A stretch of 64,000 nt of DNA from Gadus chalcogrammus (GCF_026213295.1 NC_079426.1:27421602-27485601); one strand, 5' to 3'. Positions 23,507 through 35,607 are shown, numbered from the stretch's first letter. The notes: generated from the letters alone by a model not told the origin. Program-made: numbers and translations.

Positions 23507-24010
23507 ATGGATATAGGCTATGTATAGTTGGTTACCTTTAGACACCAGCTCCCTCTTCTCTCTGGCAAGATGGAGGATTTTTACCTTATCCTGAAATTGA
23601 GGAGTTTGATCAGGATGGGTCTTGGACCTGCTCTGTCGTTGTGGCGGAACGTAGGCGTGCGGTGGGCTCGCTCAATGACCGGAGGAGTGGGAAAGTTTTC
23701 CGGGCCAAGTAACTGAGGAATTAACTTGGACATGAACCCCAGGATATCGCGGCCCTCCGCGGATTCAGGAATCCTCACAAAGCGAAGGTTAGAGGCTCGG
23801 CTTCGGTTCTCCAGGTCCTGGATCTTGTCCATCAGGTAGGCATTGTCTTTGGTTAATTCCTTAGTCAGCGTGCTGAGATTTGTAACGTTGTCCTCGTTTG
23901 CTCCGACCCGCTGCTCTAGTGAATGCACATGTTCTCCAAGAATGCCTAGAGAAACCTGAATGCTGCACAATTTTGTTTGAATGGGATCCACCTTTGAATC
24001 TAGATGAGTG
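23507..24010 (-). pseudogene. L1-type ORF1 fragment (copy 2)
   Basis: An open frame of about 136 codons begins near 23991. It starts with a heptad-like coiled coil (LGEHVHSLEQRVGANEDN, LTKELTKDNAYLMDKI), followed by RSRASNLRFVRIPESAEG and GFMSKLIPQLLGPENFPTPP. It then reads VIERAHRTPTFRHND. This is the coiled coil plus RRM of L1-type ORF1 RNA-binding proteins. A frameshift near 23600 precedes LNFQDKVKILHLAREKRE, the start of the C-terminal domain. Only ORF1 remains; no ORF2 is nearby. Confidence 0.85.
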
Positions 24011-24173
24011 AGCTGCCATCTATGGTGAGAGGTTTGCGGACGAACAGCTCAGGCTGCCGGATGGCGCTGCAAGAAACTTTTATAAACGCAATATTGTTAT
24101 TCCGCTGTAATCAGCCCAACAGCCCCGAAACGTTAACGGCCCACCGGGAATTCTCCCGACTCTCCCGATTGCC

Positions 24174-24174
<1 letters not shown>

Positions 24175-24266
<92 letters not shown>
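24175..24266. repeat. (TG)n microsatellite
   Basis: About 46 pure TG units. Confidence 0.98.
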
Positions 24267-24268
<2 letters not shown>

Positions 24269-24979
24269 ATAGGTTATTCGATAGCATGGTAATGTGTATA
24301 GGCCTACGTACGGTAGGAATATACATAGGCCTACTGGTTTAAATAATAAATGTTATAGTATTTCCCATCATTGCTGAACAAGAGTTTTGTTCGAAAGTTC
24401 AGTGATTGAAACAAATCATAGCCTGGGCTATTGAACTTTTACGGTAGGCCCACTGTCATGCACCTACCCGATGTCAAGTGGACCGGGTTGAATTCACTGC
24501 GGGTCTCTCTTCTTATATCCATCTTACCAAATATATTTTATTACTGTCTTTCTCAACACTCTCTGATATCTTTAAAAGGCTGGCAGCACGAAATCAAGGG
24601 ATAAATAGAAAATGTGTGATTAATCGCGAGTTATCTATGACGTTAATGTGATTAATCGCGATTCAATATTTTAATCGCTTGTCAGCACTAGTAATTACCC
24701 AGTAATGCACTATGATTTACCATATATCGACCGGGTAAATACCTAGTAGTTAGAGGACTGTAAAAGGAAGGGTTACCTCATTATGATTGAACCAACTGCT
24801 ACAAAAAGTGCACTTCTACAGATTAGTGCCCCCTAAGACTCCTTAAGAATATCTTGAAGTATTTTGTAGACATAAGTGTAAAGGTACTTTAAAGTTAAAT
24901 CAAGCCAAACAACATTTCCACAAATGAATCAACGTGCTGAATGACAACAGGTTTAATGTCAATCAGTGTAACACATGTG

Positions 24980-25680
24980 ATCCCGTGTCAAGCTCACTCG
25001 AAATGCTCTACAAAATTTAAGTCCACTCAAGAGGTAATAAGAAATTGATTGGGCTGTGCATGATAAGTCACATAATATTTTCTATTATTATTGAATACAG
25101 AAGAAGCCTGTTCTCATGGGCTACTGAAAAAAAAATCAACGTTTAAACCTTCAAGCAGGTTGGTGAGCAGAAAACAAATTGAGTCAGTAGTATTGTGTTT
25201 GTGAGAGCACAGATGGGTGCATTTATGATCATGCATTGTGTGTGTATGTGTGCCTCAATGTTTGAATGTGTTTTGTGTGGGGCATGTCTGGGTATGTGTG
25301 AGAGCATAGTGTTTGCAACACAGATGCCATTAGCCAGCAAACTGCTCCCAAAAGACATTTTAATCAAAAGGCCCAATCATTGTAGAGGGAATAATTATAA
25401 AAATGGAAGGAATGAGATGGAGAGAAAAAATAAAGAAAAAGAGGTGGGGAATGAATAGAAAAAAGCCTGAAGAAAGAAAGAAAGGAGGCCAATGTTGTGT
25501 GAATAAACAAGACTGAATTAAATTAAAATAATGTCCGTTTTCTAACAAAAACTTGAAACCAGCTTTTGGTGCAATGGCATGGGAAAATCAGTGTGGAGAT
25601 CCAAAATATAGTGTTAGAATAATCTGGCTCACCATAGATAATCCATTCAACAATCTTATTGCTTTGTCTCTTTAATAACA
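24980..25680. other. No gene seen
   Basis: AT-rich, with a purine-rich GAAAGAAAG patch at 25410-25490. No coding similarity recognised. Confidence 0.45.
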
Positions 25681-26262
25681 CACACACACATATATATATA
25701 CTCTACATACACACAAATATATATACACATATAGATATCTATACATATATCTATAAATATTAGTGCAGTCAAGCGATTAAAATATTTAATCGCGATTAAT
25801 CATATTAATGCCATAGCTAACTCACGATTAATCGTGAGCAATCGCGATTAATCGCAAATGTTTTTTCTTTGCTAAATATGCTGTACATATATACACACAT
25901 ACACACATATATATACAATATATACACATATATATATACACATACATATATACACATGCATATATATTACAGCTTTCAGTTAAACGCGTTATTAACGGCG
26001 TTAACGCAAACCAAATTTAACGGCGTTAAAAAATTTATCGCGCGATTAACGCAATTATTTTATTTTAAAAAAAAGGAAAAAAATATAATATATATATATA
26101 CACATACATATATATATACACATACATATATATATATACACGCACGCACGTTCGCGCACACACATATATATATATATATATTAGAGCTGTCAAGCGATTA
26201 AAATATTTAATCCTGATTAATCGCATTAATGTCATAGTTAACTCACGATTAATCGCAAATAT
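25681..26262. repeat. AT/CA microsatellite cluster with ATCGCGATTAA repeats
   Basis: Blocks of (TA)n, TATACACATA and CACACG surround copies of the widespread teleost repeat TCAAGCGATTAAAATATTT at 25768 and 26190. A divergent TTAACGGCGTTAACGC piece lies at 25985-26060. The ATCGCGATTAA/TTAATCGCGAT words are palindromic and may be ends of a hAT-like MITE family. Confidence 0.75.
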
Positions 26263-26513
26263 TTTTTCTATGCTCAATATACCTTGATTTCTTTGTCCCA
26301 TTAATTTTTCTCATTTTAATGCTCTTATCAACATGGAGAAGTGCATCGGCTTGCCTTGTGCAAATGTTTTTTTATTGATAACAACATTGGCATATACTGA
26401 TCAAAACAGAACAATACAAAAAAAATGCCTATAGTGCAATTGAACGATGAACATACAAACATACTGCCTTGAACATAGCTGTCAGGCTACTGCTTCTTTG
26501 TTTTGAGCCAAAG

Positions 26514-27838
26514 CAGGGCTCTACACTAACTTTTTTTTTCAGGAGCACTCGTGCCCCTAAGTTAAAAAGTTTAGGAGCACAGGAAAAAAAAATGGGGTCA
26601 CAATAGGTTTTTGTTTAGAACATTTATTAGCGTGCAGAAATTGCACACACCAACAGCACCAACTTACTGAAGCAAAATTAAGACAAATAAATAGACAAGA
26701 TTAAATTTAGCTTACACAAAAAAGCACCAATTTCGGCTTCCACCGTACCAGGGGTTATTGGGCTGGGTGCGATTTATATAGAAATCGGGACAGCGAGAAT
26801 GCATAGTGGACTCGATGTGTTTCACCACTGCATCGCGTTTCAGATTAGGGTTCCCCGTTATAAACAGAGAGGAGCCTGCCATTGCCGAGTGGGCTTCCTT
26901 ACAAAATGTACCGAACATTTTCTTGTTCTTAGCATCATAAACTAGCCACCCGAAATCCTTCAACCAGTCGGGGGATGAATTTGTAGACTTAATCGACTAA
27001 ACTAACAGCATTAACTTTCTCCCCGCAGTCTATTCATAATATTGTAATGACCACAGAAGAGGTAGTGAATGAAGTATTGATTAGACAGCGATTTAGATAC
27101 CTAATAGTTATACCTAAACGATTTATGATGACTATACTCTGTGAGGTGACCTTGGGTGTCTTGAAAGGCGCCTCTAAATTAAATGTATTATTATTATTAT
27201 TAATAAACCGTCGGAACACACAAGACTGGTAACCATAGCAACGTAGGTAAACAAACCCCGCTAAACCCTCGCGTAGCGCTCCCCGTGCTACGGCCATCCG
27301 GAGGCGCACAGAGCTTTTGGCCGTGATATTATATATACAATTATATACAATTATATTATATTATATACTATTCTATATAGAGCTCGGGGAGTCGCAAACG
27401 GCAACAATCCTCCAAACCTCCTCCATGCTGCGGTTCATCCCGGATTGCACTGCAGGGAACGGTTGGCCGGTTGAAAACCGATTGGCTGTTACGTTACGCA
27501 CGTCACTCAGTGGCCACGCTGTTGAACGCTGATTGGCTGTCATCACGCGAATGTCGCGGCAAAGTTTAAATATTTCAACTCGAGCAAAAGTTGCGTGCTG
27601 CAAATCCACCTGAAATCCACGTGAACGCGCTCGCCCGTGCCGGGCAAAAGTGTCGCGCTGCAAATGGTATCGCTGCTTTGTATGGGATCGTTTCGCCCCT
27701 TCGTGTTTGGTATGAACGCACAGTATAGTGCGCTGTGGAGAAGTCACTCGCACGCGTGCTCCTGTTTTGTTTTTCTCGTTCGCACGCCGAAATATTCATT
27801 CGCAAATGCGAGTGAAATGGGCGCACTGTAGAGCCCTG
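26514..27838. mobile_element. hAT-like non-autonomous element, CAGGGCTCTACA ends
   Basis: Left CAGGGCTCTACA and right TGTAGAGCCCTG are a perfect 12-bp TIR of hAT type. The flanks AGCCAAAG and CTTTCGAG do not match, so no TSD is visible. The interior has no transposase. 27260-27840 is shared with the hAT-like MITE at 46471-47666 in reverse orientation. It contains two diverged words related to CAGCGTTCAACAGCG-GATTGGCTGT. Confidence 0.7.
27260..27480 (+). repeat. AT-hairpin module (copy 1 of 4)
   Basis: GCGCACAGAGCTTTTGGCCG precedes TGATA, about 60 bp of pure A/T with ATTATATA words, then TATAGAGCTC and GGAGTCGCAAACGGC. The flanks match 46880-47060 in reverse complement; the AT core differs in length. 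Confidence 0.8.
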
Positions 27839-27852
27839 CTTTCGAGACATAT

Positions 27853-27856
<4 letters not shown>

Positions 27857-27902
<46 letters not shown>
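27857..27902. repeat. (TC)n microsatellite
   Basis: About 23 TC units just outside the hAT-like element. Confidence 0.97.
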
Positions 27903-27904
<2 letters not shown>

Positions 27905-29159
27905 GTTGCAGGGCCATGTGATACTGAGCTTCCTTCCTGATTTGTCACTGCTTTACCTGGAGCCAGACCTTTAAATAGGAGTACTACAGAGATCCTTTTA
28001 ATCTGCAGTCTGCAATACAGATATTTTTCGGTTACAATAAATGGACAGGAATTGGATTAAACCAAACAGCATGAAATAAAAAATAACCAAACTGAATTCA
28101 AATATAAGATATCAGAGGATTGGGATGAAGGCAGAGAGCGAGGAAAAGGAGGGGGGGTTAATAGAAAGGAATATACAGAATCAACACAATTATTATTGGT
28201 TCATTGCTGTTCCTGTTTCAGCAGTCTAGAATTAAGAAAGGGGGAAGAAGAAGGTAGTGGCCGTCTAATAGTGCTCATTGGTTTGTGCGCTGCAGGATGC
28301 TCATTAAAGAGCTCTCCCCTGGTGATTAGGAGGTAAGGGGTTGTCTCAGTTCTTGCTAGGTAGTATATTCATTCTTCATTTATATATCGATGTGTGCATG
28401 TGCAAGCGTGAAATTAGAAACTGTCATCAGGTGTGTTTTGTGTGCCTGTGATCGTTTTCAACAGGTATACATATTTACATATGTGGGAGTGCATATATGT
28501 TTCACCACAATGACAAACAAAACCATCCCGTAAACCATGGCTGCACAAAATCTGCAGTACAAAAAAAAATGTGCTTGTGCTACTCACAGGCAGACTTATA
28601 ACATGGTTGGTATTCCTAGTAATTAATATTTAGTCTCTGCGATTTTAATCAAATCTATTACGCTGATTTGTTTATTATGCAAATAGCCTAAGTGCTGGTG
28701 TTCGAGCTCACTGCTGCTTCCCCTCCCGACCACCAGGAGAGAGTCAATGATCAGTTTCATGTTCTAGAAACAAACTCCTCTCTGTATACATGTACCGGTT
28801 CACCCATTTAGTAATGTTCTGCCGTAACCAGGGGTTAGTGGAGCGTGGCAAACAGCCTACTAGCCAGCATACACAAGCAGCTACAATCTCGAGATGTACC
28901 TTCAGGGAACGATTCCGTTACGAATCACGGTTTGAGCCATGATTTTAATAATGTGCTGCTACGTATTTTGTTATTGGCTACCACGGTTGGCTAACTGAAA
29001 ATCATTTGATGTATCTCCAAACTAAACTCCGGGGATGTCTAGTTAATTACACCCACACAGACATGCAAGCCAAGACAAAAATGTATACATGCAAACATGC
29101 ACAAACATGTAATCATACACCGTGCAAAATGCACACCAAACTGCAGCACGAAGCGGATA
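27903..29159. other. No gene seen
   Basis: Mixed composition, no tandem repeat and no coding similarity. Looks like ordinary unique intergenic or intronic DNA. Confidence 0.5.
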
Positions 29160-29345
29160 GAGCAAATAGAGGAAGGTGATAAAGATTGGAAGAGGGAGGG
29201 ACAGAGAGAGGGGGAGAGCAAGAGAGAGGGGAGATGGACAGAGGGGGGAGAGGGGGAGAGAGAGACAGAAAGGAGGTTAGAGAGAGAGAGGGGGGGAGTG
29301 ATGGGTAGAGAAAGTGAGAGAGGGGGGGAGCGAAATAATAGGCAG
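29160..29345. repeat. Purine-rich GGGAGAGAG tract
   Basis: Degenerate GAGGGGGAGA repeats on the plus strand. The Ser/Leu/Pro-rich peptides on the minus strand are low-complexity artefacts. Confidence 0.85.
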
Positions 29346-29804
29346 TGGCTGGAGTGATGCATCAGGCTCCCCATTCATCTTTTCATCAGCAAGGGCAGAG
29401 CAAATGAAAGAGGAGAGAGAAATAAAAATAAATGGTTATACCCAAGGGTATATTAGGGTTAAAACAATAAGAAAGAGAGGGGGGGGGTAGCCAGCATGGA
29501 TTCATAAAGGAAACATGGGAGAGTAAGATAGGAGATGGGATAACACTATCCGATGTTGGCATGACATTAACCAAATCCCTAATGAAGGTGAGAGCAGATG
29601 ATTGGCTGGGCACGTATTCCCATGAAGTCTCCCATGACGATAGTTGCCGGGGTGACCTCAGTCTCGCAAGGACACAATCCAACTCATCTCGCATTTCTAA
29701 TTGGCAGCAGGACGGCAGCCAGGAAGGGCTTCCCGTATATGGCGGCAACATACGGTATCAATCAGGGTTAAAGAGGACAGTGAGCGCAGGGTGAGGAGGG
29801 AGAG

Positions 29805-29867
29805 GGTACTAGCAGGCCAAAAGGAAGAGAGAGGGAGAGTGAGAGGGTAACAGCAGGCCGACGGAAG

Positions 29868-29960
<93 letters not shown>

Positions 29961-30462
29961 ACAGCAGGCCAAAGGAAGGGAGAGGGAGAGAGAGAGAGAG
30001 TGGGTAACAGCAGGCCAAAGGAAGGGAGAGGGAGAGGGTAACAGCAGGCCAAAAGGAAGAGAGGTGGAGAGTGAGAGGGTAGCAGCAGGCCAAAGGAAGG
30101 AGAGAGGGAGAGAGAGGGGGAGAGTGAGAGGGTAACAGCAGACAAAGGAAGGGAGAGGGAGAGGGTAACAGCAGGCCAAAAGGAAGAGAGGTGGAGAGTG
30201 AGAGGGTAACAGCAGGCCAAAGGAAGGAGAGAGGGATAGGGAGAGTGAGAGGGTAACAGCAGGCCAAAGGAAGGAGAGAGGGAGAGAGAGAGAGAGAGGG
30301 TGAGTGAGAGGGTAACAGCAGGCCAAAGGAAGGGAGAGTGAGAGGGTAACAGCAGGCCAAAGGAAGGGTGAGAGAGAGTGAGAGGGTAACAGCAGGCCAA
30401 AGGAAGGGTGAGAGAGAGTGAGAGGGTAACAGCAGGCCAACGGAAGGGGAGAAGGAGAGGGA
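29805..30462. repeat. Compound minisatellite, GGTAACAGCAGGCCAAAGG units
   Basis: The core GGTAACAGCAGGCCAAAGGA recurs about 14 times at 34-100 bp spacing, separated by variable (GA)n/(GGGAGA)n linkers. One linker (29870-29957) has expanded to about 85 bp of pure AG. Units vary by small changes such as CCGACGG or AGACAAAGG. Confidence 0.95.
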
Positions 30463-30776
30463 GATGGGGGGAGCGTTGGAGGCACAGGAGGAGTAGTGAT
30501 TACACAGAATGAAAAGGAGAGCAACTGGCAAATGGGAGAAGATCAATAGACATTGGAGGATAGTGGAGGAGAACGTCCACTGAAGACAAGTGAGAGTAAA
30601 CCTTCTCATTGTTGCGCCATGTGTTATGCTCCTCCAGTTCAATTGTGAGTCTTCTCTCCCAGGGCTGCGTTGTTCATTTCAGATATCCCAGTGACCGTCG
30701 AAATTTCAGATATCCCAGTGACCGTTGACAAGAATGATGGTTGAATTTTAGGTTTTTGTACCAGGTTTTTTTTCCA
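30463..30776. other. Spacer with short duplication
   Basis: TTTCAGATATCCCAGTGACC occurs twice, at 30678 and 30705. No gene seen. Confidence 0.6.
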
Positions 30777-30780
30777 TTAA

Positions 30781-31710
30781 GGCGAGACACGGCAGGTGAA
30801 TACGATTTTTTTTTTTTAACTTACAGATATCTTTATGAAACTTTACCGGTTGATTAGCCACATGATTAGAAGAAGAAAATGCATTGAAAGTTTTCTGTAA
30901 TTGTATGTTAAGATATGCTAATTAGGCTATATCTAATAAAATATGCGCAAATATGCATACATTTTGAAACGAAGAATCGGACCATTGGAAAAAGCCAGGC
31001 TCAAAAAAATTGTTTCATGTTGTTGCTATATTGAATAGAATAATATTTACAAAGGGGATTATGGATATCTCCTTTCGTTATCCAGTTAATCAGAAAATAC
31101 TGCCAATGCCTTAAAAAAATGTATTGCCGCCCTATTTTTATGCATAAAATGTCATGTAAATCAGGCCAAGAATGATATATCAACAAATCCCACTGTAAAA
31201 ATCTTCATATAATAGCTGAGAATAATATTCTAAAGTTTGGTGCATGTAGGTGCTACAGAAGTGGAGATTCCTTGCTTGGCGTGTGAGGAAAAACTCATTT
31301 TGAGAAAACGGCCTTTAAAGATTCTTATGGCAAAAGCCAACCAAGCTTGAGAGCATACCACGTGATACATTCGAACCAATCGTCCGGTCGGAAATCGAGT
31401 CCAGCCAATCAGATATCAGTTTTATGTTGTGCAGCAGATCGAGTGCTTTCCAATGATACCACGGAACACATATGACAGAGACCGGCTGTAATTTGAAACG
31501 GTGCGTAATAAATCAAACGTTTGGTGAATCTTCTGTAAAATTCAGAGGCGCAAGTTGACAAACTATAATAAAACAAAAACCTAAATGTTTCGTTTTGACA
31601 TTTTTTTTTCTTTTGTGCGAAACATTACATGTTAATGGTGCAAAATAGCCCAAAATATCAAAATTGACCAGTGACTGAAAAATCGATGATTTTGCCTGCC
31701 GTGTCTCGCC
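30781..31710. mobile_element. TTAA-target MITE, 930 bp
   Basis: The left end GGCGAGACACGGCAGG and right end CCTGCCGTGTCTCGCC are a perfect 16-bp TIR. They are flanked by TTAA at 30777-30780 and 31711-31714. TTAA duplication points to piggyBac or Kolobok superfamilies. No transposase frame; AT-rich interior. Confidence 0.92.
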
Positions 31711-31714
31711 TTAA

Positions 31715-32567
31715 AGAGCCCATGCCATTAAAATCACATTTTTCCTGTTGTTTGTTAAATAACATAGGTCTGAATAAGTTTGTGAGCTGTGGTAAGTTTG
31801 AAATCTATGCAGTTTGTCTGCTGAATGCAATAGGCAATGAAAGGAAAAAGGCAGAAGAAATGAGCCAATCTGGATAAGGTGACACTGTGACGTAGCGTTG
31901 TCAAACTATTATTCATGGCCCTGCCCACTTGGTTGGTTCGTAACCACCCACAAGAATTCTGAAGGAGTCGTGATTGAGCTAGTGCTAAATGCTAATACGT
32001 GTATGGTAGTTGCTTAGTTCGTAGTAACAGGCTAGTTACAGAATTTTGAATGCAATGGCAGAACGACATCGAAGTACATGAACTGCGACATGCTGCCTGC
32101 CGCCGGTTGCCGCGAGGCACCACCGCCGCGAAGCACCACCGCCCGGCAGCGGGCAGCCGGGCGGTGGTGCCTTGCGCCGGCAGCAGGCAGCAGGCAGCGC
32201 GCGGTTCTGTCTACTACAGATTGATGTGGAAGTGGAAGAACCAGAGACGTCGGAGAACCCGACGAAGTCCTTTGGGATTCATTATATCGTCTGGACGTGC
32301 ACACAGCTTTTGGCCGTGATAATATGTATTATTTGATATAGATATCTATGTATTATATGATATTATTTATATATAGAGCTCCAGGACTGTAACGCAAGTG
32401 TTGTACACTTCCTTGTTATTTGGATAACCGTTCTGCTGTTGGTGTGATAACGCGTCGGACTCTCGTCTCTGGTATTTCTACAACGAGACTCGTAGTGGGG
32501 GTTATCTCAGCCATGGTTGAGAATGAATTGGAGGAAAGGAACTTTGGCTTTGACTCCTGTTGGGAAA
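31715..32567 (+). mobile_element. Partial TTAA-type element with AT-hairpin module
   Basis: Starts TTAAAGAGCCCATGCCATTA, using the same TTAA as the right flank of the MITE to the left. 32480-32567 matches the element at 43686-44774 in reverse (both contain CTCAACCATGGCTGA in opposite sense). It also has a GC-rich hairpin at 32100-32180 (GCACCACCGCC...GGGCGGTGGTGC). The element is cut by the LTR at 32568. Confidence 0.55.
32280..32400 (+). repeat. AT-hairpin module (copy 2 of 4)
   Basis: GCACACAGCTTTTGGCCGTG, then an AT core containing GATATAGATATCTATG, then TATAGAGCTCCAGGACT. Closest to the copy at 43960-44110. Confidence 0.8.
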
Positions 32568-33329
32568 AACGGTCTGTCTAGTTACTGGACCAGATGAAAT
32601 GAGACGGAGAGGTAATAAAGTCTATCGGCACGAGGACCTTGGATTTATTAAGTAAAGTGGCAATGGTTATACAGAGTCATAAAGCGTGAGAAATCGAATA
32701 TGTCTAAGTCCCTAATCAGCGCTGATGGTTCGTCCGGAGCTTCGCCTCCGTGGAAGGTCTGCTTCAGAAGAAGGGGTGAAGAGTCCCTGTGTGGTACAGT
32801 TTTTATGCTGTATCCTCCTCTCGATGAGGTGTGTGCGTTTGAGGTGTGTGTGGTTCTGTGTGTTTTGCTTGGTCTTGGTTCCCAGGCCCTGAGAGAGCTT
32901 CGTAACGGGGGAGAGTTCCTCGTGTCTCCGGTGTGATAAATTAAAACGGGGAGTGCCCCCCTGAAATGTCTCGTGTGTGATAATTTAATGTGGCTCTCAG
33001 GCCCCTGGTGTGGGCAGGGGTATCTTTTGGTTCCTCCTAACGGGGAAGAGCTCTCAACATGTCTCCTGTGTGATAAATTAATGTGGCTCTCCCGTTCTTG
33101 AGGATGACTGGTGCATTGTCTGAGTGTCCACCATCTGCCTGCCTGGGAGATGGGGCCTTCAGCTCCGGCCTTGACCTGACTATATATTATCATGTTTGTG
33201 TTCGTTGGGTTAGAGCAAGAGTTGACTATATTGTAATGTGTCCATGTGATGTGCTCATCAGGCTAGGGTAGGAGTTAGTTATATATATAATGTACATGTG
33301 ATGTACTCAGCAGGTTATTTTTCCCAACA
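32568..33329 (-). repeat. LTR (TGTTGGG...CCCAACA), 762 bp
   Basis: The ends TGTTGGGAAAAA and TTTTTCCCAACA form an unusually long terminal inverted repeat of an LTR. On the minus strand a polypurine tract (CTTGAGGGGGATA) lies immediately before it, marking it as a 3' LTR of a minus-strand element. Inside, TGTGATAAATTAA...TGTGGCTCTC words recur three times. The second LTR is not in the window to the right. Confidence 0.7.
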
Positions 33330-34140
33330 TATCCCCCTCAAGTCGTCGCAAGACGACTTTTACTCATTTGGGGTACGAGGGATAGGACTCCAGCACGGGA
33401 CTACCATCATAACACCATTAGAAATAACAGAAAGAAGGCAAATGACCATAAAAACAAACAACCATGAGCATGGGACTAAAACAACTCGCTGGACCGGGTG
33501 TATGGGGAACCACGTGGGAGAAACGCTACCCATGCTTCAGACATGGGTATGCCATACACACCCCACCTAGGGGGTGGCATCCACCCCGGCCTTACATCGC
33601 GAGCAGACAATACCAAGTAAAGTGGCAGCAGGTAATACACAAAAAACATACCACAAGCATACAATAATACAAAAAACAGACATCAGACGATACCAAAAAA
33701 CAACAACCAACAACAAAGCTGGCCACACAACAAAACTAACACCAAACCATAATAATAACAACAAAATGCATCAATTAAACAAACTCCAAACAAAAACAGT
33801 ATCAGCAAAAAGCAGCAATAAGACAGTAAACAATAACAATATAACAAAAATGCAACAATCACACAGACACTACACAATAACAATCACAGGAAAGAAATGC
33901 AACCATGAAACGTGTCCCTAAATAATAGCAATAATAATAGAAAGATATGAGGTAGATAACGAATGGCAATCCCCCTCAACCCATCCCCAGATGACCACAC
34001 ACTAAGGATGTGAGGAGGAGTTAGCTGGTCATGTAACAATAAGCAATCACACGCATGGGGTATTCGGGGTAGGCCCGGGGCACGGGAACAACTAAGAAAC
34101 CACGGAATAGTCCTGAGCGTCATCACGGGCAGGTGGACGC
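33330..34140 (-). mobile_element. Internal 3' part of LTR element, no recognisable domain
   Basis: Follows the LTR on its internal side. A-rich in 33600-33930 (T-rich in minus sense). Short open frames show no similarity I can name. The element appears truncated before 34.4 kb. Confidence 0.4.
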
Positions 34141-34412
34141 AAGGCGCCACCTGAGCATTAGACTCTTTTATTCAACTGCGCTCAGGACCTCATCTGATAA
34201 ACGGGCAATCAAGGCCCCTGGAATCTCGCCCGTGTGTATCCCCGAGCTCCATCTAGTGGGACAGCGATATAAACAACAACATTTGCGTTCCCGCCGTCGG
34301 TTGCGTAGACGCGGGCATAGATATAGGAGCTGCTAAAAACAGTGAAGCGTACAGAAGCGTATATATACCTTTATTTTGAATGTCACTTAGCTACATGTTA
34401 AAGGTGGTATTA

Positions 34413-34970
34413 GGGTGCACTCACACTAGGCCATCTGGCCGTGGCCGTTGGCCGTTTTCACACCTAACCGTGCTCAAATGGCCCCATTGTTCTCTGGCCT
34501 GCACTCACACTAGGCCATCTGGCCGTGGCCGTTGCAGCTGTGGCCTGGCCACGGAAGGCTCTTGTACATACGTCATCACGTCGTAACACGTCATCACCAA
34601 GCGTCCGCTGCATGGACCATAATAAAGTCTGCCGCCAGTCAGAGTTTTAACAACAATGGACAACAACACAGAGAACACACCAACAGTTGAACTGCTTGAC
34701 GCGATGTTTACCGTTTAATGGGAAAGAAGGCTCGTCGCCTTTATTATGTCCGTGGTCGTCGCATTGACTATACATCATCCAGCTCAGGTTGCGTAGCCGT
34801 GCGTGTGCGCGTGTCGGCTCATTAGCATCTGTACCGTAGCGGCCCGTGCCGTAGCAGCACACCTCTCCCAAGTGGCCAAATTGGCCCGGCCTGGCCAGAC
34901 TGGCCACACTCACACTGGCAGATTTGAGCATGGTTAGGCCACGGCCAGATGGCCTAGTGTGAGTGCACCC
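34413..34970. mobile_element. PIF/Harbinger-like MITE, 558 bp
   Basis: Left GGGTGCACTCACACTAGGCC and right complement GGCCTAGTGTGAGTGCACCC form a perfect TIR of more than 30 bp. They are flanked by TTA at 34410-34412 and 34971-34973. The TWA duplication and GGG start fit Harbinger. The left subterminal region is duplicated (GCACTCACACTAGGCCATC again at 34501). No transposase. Confidence 0.92.
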
Positions 34971-35039
34971 TTAGATAATAATCGGTTATGAACAAGAACA
35001 CTTTAGAAGAAACACTTTATTTAAATAAGAAACACTGAA

Positions 35040-35122
35040 CCACACATCTAAAAATACACACACACGCATCTAAAAATACACACACACGCACACCTAAAAA
35101 TACACACACACACACACACTCT
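35040..35122. repeat. CACACATCTAAAAATA tandem repeat
   Basis: Three units of ACATCTAAAAATACACAC grading into a CA run. Confidence 0.85.
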
Positions 35123-35607
35123 CTCTCTCAGCTTTTGAGAGAATGGTGGAGAATCACATCTTCTCCACCATTCCGACAACTTTGCCTCGCTCTCCTCATG
35201 CCTCGCCTGCTCCCTGGCACTCTCCTCTTGGAAGGGGTGTCTGGGGTGGTGGAAGAGGTGCCTGGGGTGGAGGAGCATGAGGGAGAGGTGGGGGGGGGGG
35301 GGGGCTGGTGGCAGTGGACTCAACGAAGTCCTAAAAAAAAACGAATAAGAAGGAATTAGGAATTATATGCCAGAACTGGTTGATATGGCCATATGTTATG
35401 TACAATATATAATAGCTATGTACACAATATAGTACTGCCAAAAAAGACATTGATTAACCATGTAATATTACTAATATAATATAATATATTAGTATATATA
35501 ATAATACTTATAGAATATGACTAATATAATATAATATATTAGTATAAAGCTTATTTTTAACCTGGAGTCACTAGAACATGGAAGATCTGGATATCATACG
35601 ACATGAT
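35123..35607. other. No gene seen; G-run and AT patches
   Basis: Holds an inverted pair GGTGGAGAATCACATC/TTCTCCACCATTC at 35141-35173, a run of about 14 G at 35290, and ATAATATA words duplicated at 35470 and 35526. Confidence 0.5.

Larger units (their letters stand above)
23465..24979. repeat. Tandem duplication, copy 2 (~1.52 kb)
   Basis: Starts TTTTTTTCCAGCACCC and ends AACACATGTG, followed by unique ATCCCGTG. It includes the last ~33 bp of the CCGCGG element, so the duplication is younger than that insertion, or is an assembly haplotype artefact. Confidence 0.95.

Noticed and set aside
29697..30642. 210-277 codon Ser/Leu/Pro-rich frames with repeated LACCYPLTL
   Set aside because: All three minus frames are open through the same minisatellite; this is repeat translation, not a membrane protein family.
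34133..34336. Arg-rich frame ending RSRRRLRRRGHRYRSC
   Set aside because: It resembles the basic stretch upstream of endonuclease in some fish LINEs, but it is too short and stops before any endonuclease motif. Not supportable as a gene.
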